DNA of 64,000 nt, taken from assembly GCA_018340375.1 (NCBI GenBank), contig JAFFJZ010000120.1, forward strand, positions 1 to 64,000, in the 5' to 3' direction. The translations under genes were made by a program, and so were the position numbers. Below are positions 34,301-42,966 of the stretch, one piece after another. The notes beneath the pieces were generated by a model, which was given only the letters and a program-made list of their open reading frames with translations, did not search any database and had not been told where the DNA came from. How positions within the stretch are numbered: the stretch's first letter is position 1; every line of letters begins with the position of its first letter. The stretch comes from Gonatopus flavifemur (Eukaryota > Arthropoda > Insecta > Hymenoptera > Dryinidae).

Positions 34301-34599
34301 CCATTGGCGAGCACTCCTGACAAACCTGCGAGGATTATGAGAACGTTCCACGAACTTTCACCTAGAAAAAAACATCCCGCCCACAGTATTCACCCAAGTA
34401 TTGAGAGTTTCGGGTCAATCAGTGATCGTTACAAGATTTCACAGGTCAGAATTAGTCAGAACTCCGTCTCAACATCCAGAACTCCGATGAAACTTCCCAG
34501 AATTGGCATCACGACATCCTCCTTCCTGAAAATTCGTTGGAAAGTCACACAATCAGTGGTTTCGCTTCTTGAAAGCTCATCAGTACTGCTTCACGTCCA

Positions 34600-34735
34600 T
34601 TTGTCGGCAGTAGACCACTATTTACAATTATTTACAGTTATTCACACTTATTCACAATATTTACAAGTATTCACAAGTATTTACAAGTATTTACAAGTAT
34701 TTACAGTTATTCCTCTTCACAGTTCGACGATAATC
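34600..34735. repeat. TTTACAAGTA microsatellite, left arm
   Basis: An imperfect 10-11 bp repeat (TATTTACAAGTATTCACAAG). The mirrored tract at 35,758-35,960 is longer, so the two arms differ in copy number. Confidence 0.8.
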
Positions 34736-34739
34736 CCTC

Positions 34740-35417
34740 TTATCCATTCATCACATAAATTATGACATGGGGTGCTATCGTCTCCTTCCCTTCCGTACGT
34801 CCTCTTTTCTTCAACACATCATCGTACTTATACCAAATAGATCCTACTTTAACGTACGCAACGTAATGTTCCATCTTGTAGGACACAATTCCTACCAAGG
34901 AGTAAACCCGTTCCTTAGCGATTATTCGGTCGGTTATCGAGTCCAAAGTGTATTTTGGAAGTGGTCCGTCTATGGTTTCCAGATAGTTTCGATCCGTTAT
35001 TAAACTAGTATCGATGATTATATGTTGTTCCATGTGACACGTTAGCGTTGCTGTGCCTTCACATCGTTTGCAGAATGATTGCGCATCGCCCAAAACATCG
35101 TCAATACCTTCTTGCATTTTGTTCAAACCTTCTTTTATTAATATTCCGACGTTTATATACAGTGTTGGTTGTTGTCGAGGTATCTCTTCTCTGAAACTGG
35201 GACAAATCTTCATTGTCATACAACTCGGCATAGTTTTCAATAAATTTTCTATTAAATGTGCGGCATTACAATTACAGTTCAGAGACATGACATTACGTGT
35301 CAAGTTCGTGATTTCGAACATTTCTATGTTTTTAAGAATTTCATACCTTTGGACATAATGGGTTTTATTTATTTTGCCAGTCGATGCGCAATCATTCTGC
35401 AAACGATGTGAAGGCAC
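34740..35417 (-). CDS. USP-like (peptidase C19) C-terminal domain fragment
   Basis: 225-codon frame crossing the loop of the palindrome. Residues about 45-110 (NCNCNAAHLIENLL, CMTMKICPSFREE, INVGILIKEGLNKM) come from the loop. The rest shows FCKRCEGTATLTCHMEQHII and then the USP histidine-box pattern SLVGIVSYKMEHYVAYVKVG followed by WYKYDD. In active USPs this box supplies the catalytic His and Asp/Asn; the N-terminal Cys box is absent, so this is half a domain at best. The first nine residues come from antisense of the arm and are fortuitous. It is either the cargo or a remnant of the element's own gene. Confidence 0.6.
   Translation of the reverse strand: MPSHRLQNDCASTGKINKTHYVQRYEILKNIEMFEITNLTRNVMSLNCNCNAAHLIENLLKTMPSCMTMKICPSFREEIPRQQPTLYINVGILIKEGLNKMQEGIDDVLGDAQSFCKRCEGTATLTCHMEQHIIIDTSLITDRNYLETIDGPLPKYTLDSITDRIIAKERVYSLVGIVSYKMEHYVAYVKVGSIWYKYDDVLKKRGRTEGKETIAPHVIIYVMNG
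35089..35381 (-). other. Single-copy loop of the giant palindrome
   Basis: The only part of the foldback element not mirrored. It encodes the N-terminal portion of the USP-like frame on the minus strand. The inner arm boundaries are the matching CGATGCGCAATCATTCTGC at 35,382 and its complement ending at 35,088. Confidence 0.75.
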
Positions 35418-35730
35418 AGCAACGCTAACGTGTCACATGGGACAACATATAATCATCGATACTAGTTTAATAACGGATCGAAACTATCTGGAAACCATAG
35501 ACGGACCACTTCCAAAATACACTTTGGACTCGATAACCGACCGAATAATCGCTAAGGAACGGGTTTACTCCTTGGTAGGAATTGTGTCCTACAAGATGGA
35601 ACATTACGTTGCGTACGTTAAAGTAGGATCTATTTGGTATAAGTACGATGATGTGTTGAAGAAAAGAGGACGTACGGAAGGGAAGGAGACGATAGCACCC
35701 CATGTCATAATTTATGTGATGAATGAATAA
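35382..35730 (+). pseudogene. Mirror copy of the USP-like C-terminal fragment
   Basis: Encodes the same roughly 115 residues as 34,740-35,088 on the opposite strand with few substitutions (for example Glu to Gly in the CHMEQH motif, Gly to Glu at the C terminus). It lacks the loop-encoded part, so it is a truncated copy created by palindrome formation. Confidence 0.65.
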
Positions 35731-35757
35731 GAGGGATTATCGTCGAACTGTGAAGAG

Positions 35758-35960
35758 GAATAACTGTAAATACTTGTAAATACTTGTAAATACTTGTAAA
35801 TATTGTGAATAAGTGTAAATGACTGTAAATACTTGTAAATACTTGTAAATACTTGTAAATACTTGTAAATACTTGTAAATACTTGTAAATACTTGTAAAT
35901 ACTTGTGAATACTTGTAAATATTGTGAATAAGTGTGAATAACTGTAAATAATTGTAAATA
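35758..35960. repeat. TACTTGTAAA microsatellite, right arm
   Basis: About 18 copies of ATACTTGTAA variants, roughly twice the number in the left-arm counterpart. A replication-slippage difference between otherwise near-identical arms. Confidence 0.85.
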
Positions 35961-36299
35961 GTGGTCTACTGCCGACAAATGGACGTGAAGCAGTACTGAT
36001 GAGCTTTCAAGAAGCGAAACGACTGATTGTGTGACTTTCCAACGAATTTTCAGGAACGAGGATGTCGTGATGCCAATTCTGGGAAGTTTCATCGGAGTTC
36101 TGGATGTTGAGACGGAGTTCTGACTAATTCTGACCTGTGAAATCTTGTAACGATCACTGATTGACCCGAAACTCTCAATACTTGGGTGAATACTGTGGGC
36201 GGGATGTTTTTTTCTGGGTGAAAGTTCGTGGAACGTTCTCATAATCCTCGCAGGTTTGTCAGGAGTGCTTGCCAATGGCGATTGAGTGCTGAGCGTGCA

Positions 36300-37594
36300 T
36301 TATGATTTGAAGCAGGGAACTCCGGAAAATGAAACCCAGAACTCAGAGCGATTAGAGCAGGACTGCAATGGCATGGATGTGTCATGGGGAACTGCATTTT
36401 GTGATGTGCAATGGCAGCCCCGGGGAGTTCTCTCAGAGTTCTGGGTCCTTACACAAGAGTTTTGATCAATTCCAACCCGAAAAATGTAAGAACTCTCATT
36501 ATTTGATTCAGAACTCTCAATGCTTGAGTAAGAACTGTGGGAAGACCGTTTCTGTTCGATTTCATGTTCGTGGTATCTTCTCACATTCCTCGCGGACACG
36601 TTGGGAGTTTCCGGCGATGTCGACAGAGTTCTGAGCAGGTATCATTATTTGGAGCGCAGAACTGTGAGACTCGCACCCAGAACTCAAAGCGATTAGACCA
36701 GAACTGCGATGTCATAGGATTCTGACGGGACGCTGAATTTCGGGAATTGTGATGGGGGTTCCGGGGAGTTCTCTCAGAGTTCTGGATCTTTGCACGAGAG
36801 TTCTGATCGATTACAACTCGAAAAATGTGAGAACTCTCATTATTTCACTCAGAACTCTCAATGCTTGAGTAAGAACTGTGGGAAGGCCGTTTCTGTTTGA
36901 TTCCATGTTCGCGGTATCTCCTCATAGTTCTCGCGGATACGTTGGGAGTTTCCAGCGATGTCGACAGAGTTCTGAGCAGGTATCATTATTTGGAGCGGGA
37001 AACTGTGAGACTTACACTCAGAACTCAAAGCGATTAGACCAGAACTGCGATGTCATAGGATTCTTACGTGACACCTCATTTCGCGAATTGTGATGGTAGT
37101 TCCCGGAAGTTCTCTCAGAGTTCTGGGTCTTGACACAAGAGTTCTGATCAATTCCAACCCAAAAAATGTGAGAACTCTCATTATTTGATTCGGAACTCTC
37201 AATGCTTGAGTAAGAACTGTGGGAAGGCCGTTTCTGTTTGATTTCATGTTCACGGTATCTTCTCATAGTTCTCGCGGATACGTTGAGAGTTCCCGGCGAT
37301 GTCGACAGAGTTCTGAGCAGGTATCATTATTTGGAGCGGAGAACTGTGAGACTTGCACCCAGAACTCAAAGCGATTAGACCAGAACTGCGATGTCATAGG
37401 ATTCTCACGGGCGCTGAATTTCGCGAATTGTGATGGCGGTTCCGGGGAGTTCTCTCAGAGTTCTGGATCTTTGCACGAGAGTTCTGATCAATTAAAACTC
37501 GAAAAATGTGAGAACTCTCATTATTTCACTCAGAACTCTCATTGCTTGAGTGAGAACTGTGGGAAGACCGTTTCTGTTCGATTTCATGCTCATG
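36300..37594. repeat. ~341-bp tandem array, right arm, inner part
   Basis: Four complete units in inverse orientation to the left array, with the landmark complement (AAGAACTGTGGGAAG) near 36,530, 36,870, 37,215 and 37,555. It is interrupted at 37,594 by the LTR element. Confidence 0.85.
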
Positions 37595-37598
37595 GTAT
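37595..37598. repeat. GTAT target duplication, left copy
   Basis: GTAT precedes the left LTR and follows the right LTR (59,648-59,651). Four bases is usual for Ty3/gypsy integration. Confidence 0.8.
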
Positions 37599-37986
37599 TG
37601 TTACGTCTACGATTTCATGAAAGGAAGAAATCGATCGACGATATACACATGAATATAAGGACGACTCAGATTTTGAATCTTTCGCGCCCTTTTTATTCGT
37701 TTTCACTAACTAGATATGTGTATATACATATATATATGTGTGTATGTGTATATACATGCGTGTATATATATATATATATATATATTTTAATTCAAATGAT
37801 CATTCTGTGGAGATAACTTCAAAATTGAGGAATATTTTTCATTGACTGCAATCGTTGAGTCGATACGCTTGTTCGTGTTCAACGAAGGTTCCGTTACTTT
37901 CGTAGTTCGCGCCCCTACGTTCGGTTTTCACAACTCGGTGCGTGGTGGCTTGGCTTGGGGAAGCGACGCCTATGTAGAGTTGAGAT

Positions 37987-39213
37987 ATGGCTGCGTCCAC
38001 ACAAGTGACATGTGAGTGGAATAAACAGTGGTGATATATATATATATATAGATATATATATATATATATATATCACATATGTGGTTTTGTGTTACAGGTA
38101 AGTAATATCTGGTAAGAAGGGTAAGGAAATTGTATCAAAAAAATGATTTAATATGTTTGATAATTAATGATGTTTGTTTTCAGATTTTTCTTCAAGGGAA
38201 AAACCCACTGACAGAAGCTGAAATGTGAGGAATGGTTTGAACCCACAAGTCTCTGGAGAGACTCATATGGAGGAAAGAAAAGGAGTCTTACACGGATGTA
38301 AATGCTGTAAGTATCTCAATATCTTTTTGTATATATATATATATTCATATCATTATATATTGAAATAGAAAGATAGATGACTTTTTCCAACTTGTGTATT
38401 GAGAAAAAATCATGTATCTCTCTATGTATGTATGATATGAGAGTGTTCAATGTGTTATTCTAACACATTTTCGCTCTCGATACTGAATATTTGTTCCCCT
38501 TTTTACAGATTTTTCATTTTACAGGTTCGCTAGAGTGAATTTGGGGAGTACAGTCTCCAGCGCTAAGGAGATTTCCTTGACGGAGAGGAGGAAATACTTC
38601 AAATTAGGATTCTATGGCTTCGTCAAGTACTTCAGGTGAGATAGATAATTATACTTATAATTCATTTCTTTCAAATAGTAAGATAGATGATTTTTCAATT
38701 TGTATATTGAAAAGTCATGTATCTTTTTATATATCTATCATATGAGAGTGTTTAATGTGTCTTTTCAACACATTTTCACTCTCGATAGTGAATATTTGTT
38801 CCCTTTTCAATAGATTTTACTTTTACAGGTTCACTGGAATGGAATGGAGGTTTAGCGTCTCTGGCGCTAAGATGTTTTCTCTGACGGAGAGGAGGAAAGA
38901 TTCCAGATTGGGGTTTTATAACCTTATTGAATACTTTAGGTAAGATATAGGCAATTATATTTATAATTTCTTTCCTTGAAATAGTAAGATAGGTGATTTT
39001 TCAATTTGTATATTGGAAAGTCATGTATCTTTTTATATATCTATCATATGAGAGTGTTTAATGTGTCTTTTTAACTCATTTTCACTCTCGATAGTGAATA
39101 TTTGTTCCCTTTTTAATAGATTTTTCTTTTACAGGTTCGATGGAGTGGATTGCAGGTTTAGCGTCTCCAGCGCTAAGATGTTTGTCCTGACGGAGAGGAG
39201 GAAAGGCTCCTAA
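37987..39213 (+). CDS. Predicted antisense spliced gene with three repeated exons (left LTR)
   Basis: This is on the strand opposite the retroelement genes. First exon 37987-38011 (MAASTQVT, donor GTGAGT) or an alternative 38267-38306 (MEERKGVLHGCKC, donor GTAAGTATC). Both end in phase 1. They join 38509-38635, 38814-38939 and 39120-39213 (TAA). Each of the last three exons encodes a version of a 37-residue module with SAK, LTERRK and LGFY..VKYFR. Junction phases agree everywhere, giving about 113-123 residues. Second acceptors 15 bases inside exons 4 and 5 also keep frame. Splice consensus is good (TTTTTACAG, GTGAGATAG, GTAAGATAT). The product is not recognised; it is small and basic. Transcription is inferred, not shown. 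Confidence 0.5.
38307..39119 (+). repeat. Three tandem exon-plus-intron units in the LTR
   Basis: The units repeat with a period near 305 bp: intron parts share AAATAGTAAGATAGATGATT, GAAAAGTCATGTATC and TATGAGAGTGTTTAATGTGT, and exon parts share GACGGAGAGGAGGAAA. Duplication of exon and intron together explains the conserved phases. Confidence 0.75.
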
Positions 39214-39257
39214 CCTTCATCGAGGGATGTTATTCTTCGTCGTGGGAATATAAACTA

Positions 39258-39578
39258 GTGTTGGTTCATTGACAGCAGAAAATAAGTACCAACACCTTCT
39301 ACGAGGGACTTTGAGAAGGGAATACGTAGTTCCCTTTACTTCGTTGGAAAATATGGGTGATGGAATCACCTGTTCGACTTGAAGAGTCGAACAAATAGTG
39401 TAAATTTAGTGTTTCGTGTAGTGTTTTATTGGTGAATCTGGTTTTAAGTTATTTGTCTCCTTCAATCATTCAGAGAATGGATATTTTTCCATTCCTGCAA
39501 TGATTGATATGGAATTTGTTGATTGTCGACCAGGTGTTGGTCGTATAAGTAGATTCATCGATTAGACAAGTCGATGAA
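39258..39578. other. Cluster of perfect stem-loops in the LTR
   Basis: Consecutive hairpins with unrelated stems: GTGTTGGT/ACCAACAC, CCTTCT/AGAAGG, GGGAA/TTCCC, GGTGA/TCACC, TGTTCGACT/AGTCGAACA, GAATGG/CCATTC inside a CAATCATT/AATGATTG stem, CGACCA/TGGTCG and TTCATCGA/TCGATGAA. Loops are not conserved here. Confidence 0.7.
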
Positions 39579-39792
39579 CCAGATTGTATATTAAGTGTTA
39601 GTGATTTAAAGTGATAGTGGTTTGAGTGTAGTGAAAACTAATGGGATTATTATTATGACAACAATGCAAGGTTTGTGGTTAGCTGTATTTATATATGATT
39701 TTTTTATGTTTGGGATGGAGTCACACACGTAGGTTGAATAAAAATTGAAAACTTCCAGATATGTGTGGTGAATTTTATTTAAAGAATAGAAA

Positions 39793-40260
39793 TTACGAAT
39801 TCTCTGGGCGATCCCCGAAAATTCTCATACAAATCACTCTTTTATTTTCTTCTGGAGTGAAGGTGATAGTTTTAATTTGATCTAAAGTTGATTTAGCGTA
39901 TTTATACACAAAATTTTTACAAGTGGGGCATTTAAAATATTCTTGCTTTGTTTTGATGCATTCTTCGCATCGCCGGGGTAACTTTGGCCGAAGATGAATC
40001 GGTTCTTTGGATGGACGTCGCTTTTGGGGTTGTGGCTGGTGGTTGGGCTGGAGCAATGTTCCTTGTTGTTTACAGGCTCCTTGGTACTCCTTTAAAAATC
40101 CTTTATATTTTTCGGTACGTTGATTTATTTTTTGTTTCGTCCTTTGCAAAGCCTTTTATTCAAATTATTGCCGAACGTGTTTAATAATTTCTGTTTGGCC
40201 GAAATATGCTGTTTATATGCCCGTAGGTCATATTCTATCTCCTGGATTGATCGAGTCACT
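39793..40260 (-). pseudogene. Sense zinc-motif ORF in the left LTR, frameshifted
   Basis: Same sequence as the 155-codon frame at 56,553-57,020 in the other LTR but one base shorter in a T run near 40,155, so only 118 codons remain continuous. The C-terminal CEECIK and CPTCKN pairs are intact. See the right-LTR entry for the domain description. Confidence 0.6.
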
Positions 40261-40438
40261 AAAATAAATCAGATAAATCCACAATTGATTACACTCGGGG
40301 TTGTTTAACCTATTCTAGCAAATGTAGAGTCGCGACAATAAAAATGAAAACTTTAAAGGGATGGTGATATGATACTCATATTTTTTTTATGTTGATTAAA
40401 AGGAAAATCTTGTGCAATTGAATGAGAATATATTTTAT

Positions 40439-41269
40439 GATCACGATCGCGTGTATCGTGACCAAAATTGTAATGTCTTTTACTGTTAACAATCGCGAGT
40501 ATTGTTAACAGTGAAGAAATATCACGAGTATATTTCTGTACAAATGATCACGAGTATCATAAGAATTTTTAAGATTTGATCGCGAGTATCATATCTTGAA
40601 TGTGGAAGGTATATGAATAACGTATATTCTGATAACGACCACGAGTTTCGTTATCAGGGTAAAGGACAGAAATTCGAAAGGATTAAGACTAGATCGCGAG
40701 TATCTCGTCTTAAAACAAAGGAAAATTGTGTAGTATGTTCTGATAACGACCGCGAGTTTCGTTATCAGGGAAAAGGATTGAAATTTGAAGGGATTAAGAC
40801 TAGATCGCGAGTATCTCGTCTTAAAACAAGGAAAATTGTATAGTATGTTCTGATAACGACCGCGAGTTTCGTTATCAGGGGAAAGGATAGAAATTTGAAG
40901 GGATTAAGACTAGATCGCGAGTATCTCGTCTTAAAACAAGGAAAATTGTATAGTATGTTCTGATAACGACCGCGAGTTTCGTTATCAGGGGAAAGGATAG
41001 AAATTTGAAGGGATTAAGACTAGATCGCGAGTATCTCGTCTTAAAACAAGGAAAATTGTATAGTATGTTCTGATAACGACCGCGAGTTTCGTTATCAGGG
41101 GAAAGGATAGAAATTTGAAGGGATTAAGACTAGATCGCGAGTATCTCGTCTTAAAACAAGGAAAATTGTAAAGTATGTTCTGATAACGAACGCGAGTTTC
41201 GTTATCAGGGAAAAGGATAGAAATTTGAAGGGATTAAGAAGGAATAAAATCGCGTGTATTTTATCCTTT
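40439..41269. other. Array of ~17 hairpins with a conserved 9-nt loop (left LTR)
   Basis: Every hairpin has a 9-base loop matching YCRCGAGTW (TCGCGAGTA, TCACGAGTA, CCGCGAGTT, or TCGCGTGTA in the first and last). The stems differ: CTGTTAACAA, AGAAATA, ATGA, AAGATNTGA, CTGATAACGA, TTAAGACNAGA and AAGGANTAAAA, each matched by its own complement. Five single hairpins are followed by a ~111-bp tandem unit holding two hairpins, and then a final one. In the retroelement RNA the loop reads TACTCGCGA. Conservation of the loop with covariation of the stem implies a folded RNA or single-stranded DNA function. Confidence 0.85.
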
Positions 41270-42887
41270 TGAACTTACTTTGTGGTTTTTGATGAATAAA
41301 ACTTCCCAATTAAATGATGGTTGAATATATTTGAAAATTATCAAGTACAAGGAACTTAACTTTGAGATTATAACGTAATATTTTGAATTGAACTATAATA
41401 GTAAATGTATATAAGTTGTGAAAAATTTGAGAGTGAGTGAGTGAGTGTGTGTCAAAGGGCACGAGGTGGCTCCTTATATACTGTTCTGGGAGCTGCCCTC
41501 CAAGTGGGGGTCAGTTGTTTAAGAAAGAAGGAAATATGTTTTCATTCTTTCTATGGCTCGACAGTTTTTTTCATATAGGTTTTCCTACGTATCAATGCTT
41601 CTTGTGTTCGCATAGCTTTCCCTCGTAGACTCAAGTTAAAAATAATAGATTTTCTAATAATAATTGTTCAAAATTACAATGATAATGATCTTATATAATA
41701 TATTTGTTGGTCTTTCATAGTTTAAATAGATTTTCCCAATGAGAAGCAACATAGAAATTGTTGAATCATAATTTAAATGTTTTTGAATAGTTTCTTGAAC
41801 CTTGTTACATCCTAGTTATATATTTGTTATAAAAATATCATGGAGATATTCTATTGAGTAATATTCATCAAAAATATGATTCAATACAATTGAATATTTT
41901 CAGAATTCGTTTAAATTTGTGAAAAATATGTTTTAAATATTGCTCAAGTTGGAAAAAAACCATTTTCAATGTATTATATCTATCTATAGCTTCATTTGGG
42001 AATTCTAGTCAATATTAAAAATGTAATCTGAACAGTTTATATTAGATTTTGTAACTCTATTGCATAGATTAATTCTTATCCAAAGTTTGGGGGTTGAATC
42101 ATATTGTTAAAGAAAATATACAGTTGATAATAACTAATACTTAAGAATCTGAATTTGGTTATAATTATTGCCCAATAATATTGCATATCTAAAAATTATT
42201 TCTGAAAGTATACATAGAGTTAGGAATGCATGGGTTGACGTCACATGCGAGGTATCGAAACAGCACAGGCATTGTTCTGGTCTCGAGTTTTTTATAAACG
42301 CTTTTCCGTAGCGCACAGGAGTTTCCTTCGAATCTGTCACCCAAATGTATACAGAATTTGTATACATTCCGACGTACTTTCAAAAACAATTCAAAGGCGT
42401 AGGGAAAGAATATATTTTAAAATATTCGCATTTTTCATTCAATATTGATTGAAATTTAAAATTATATAATATATATAGATATATATATATATATGTATAT
42501 AATTATCTATGTGTATATATATATATATATATATAAAGAAAATACGAATTATGAGAGAAAAAAAAAGAATATATATATATCATGAATGAATGAAAATTAC
42601 ATAACGCAAAAATTCAATTTATATATATTGTTTTATGAATTAATTGAAGAACTTTACATGAAAGATTGTTACTTGCATGTAATTGGATTGTTACATAGAT
42701 ATATTAGAACCAATTGAAATCATGATTCAAATATAATTTTCCTAATTATGAGATTGTTATTACATGTTATGTAATTTTGATATAATATTTATATAACAAT
42801 GTTATATGAGTAAAAAATATAAATATATCTATATCCTGATAGAAGAGAGACAAAAAAAAAGTGCGAAAAAAAGATGAGGATGTTACA
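41270..42887. other. AT-rich end of the LTR
   Basis: No gene is recognised. It includes a GAGTGAGTGAGTGAGTGTGT run near 41,431, a GC-richer patch at 41,450-41,520, and TA microsatellites at about 42,465-42,535. This end is U3-proximal for the minus-strand element, so promoter signals are expected here, but I cannot place them. Confidence 0.4.
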
Positions 42888-42902
42888 CCTCCCCCCTTTT
42901 TT
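42888..42902 (-). other. Polypurine tract next to the 3' LTR
   Basis: On the minus strand AAAAAAGGGGGGAGG directly precedes the LTR start TGTAACATCC. This is the expected plus-strand primer site and confirms the element's orientation. Confidence 0.85.
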
Positions 42903-42966
42903 GACAAATCTCCAGGAGAGATTTGGCATTATATATATATATATTTATATATAATAAAAAAAAACA

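Larger units (their letters stand above)
37599..42887 (-). repeat. LTR, 3' copy for the minus-strand element
   Basis: 5,289 bp. Starts TGTTACGTCTACG and ends GATGTTACA in plus orientation. Differs from the other LTR by roughly a dozen substitutions and a few repeat-length changes, that is well below 1 percent. Its contents are, left to right, AT microsatellites, the antisense exon modules, a hairpin cluster, a sense zinc-motif ORF, the conserved-loop hairpin array and a long AT-rich tail. Confidence 0.9.

Noticed and set aside
38755..38943. 62-codon ORF taken as an independent small gene
   Set aside because: Its first part is intron-like sequence. Only the segment after the acceptor matches the repeated module, so I treat it as an exon.
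40613..40843. 76-codon ORF inside the hairpin array
   Set aside because: Generated by the ~111-bp unit; it ends where one unit loses frame, so structure, not coding, explains the conservation.
40439..41269. CRISPR-like appearance of the repeat array
   Set aside because: Repeats are palindromic hairpins in a eukaryotic LTR, spacers are not unique, and no cas gene is present.
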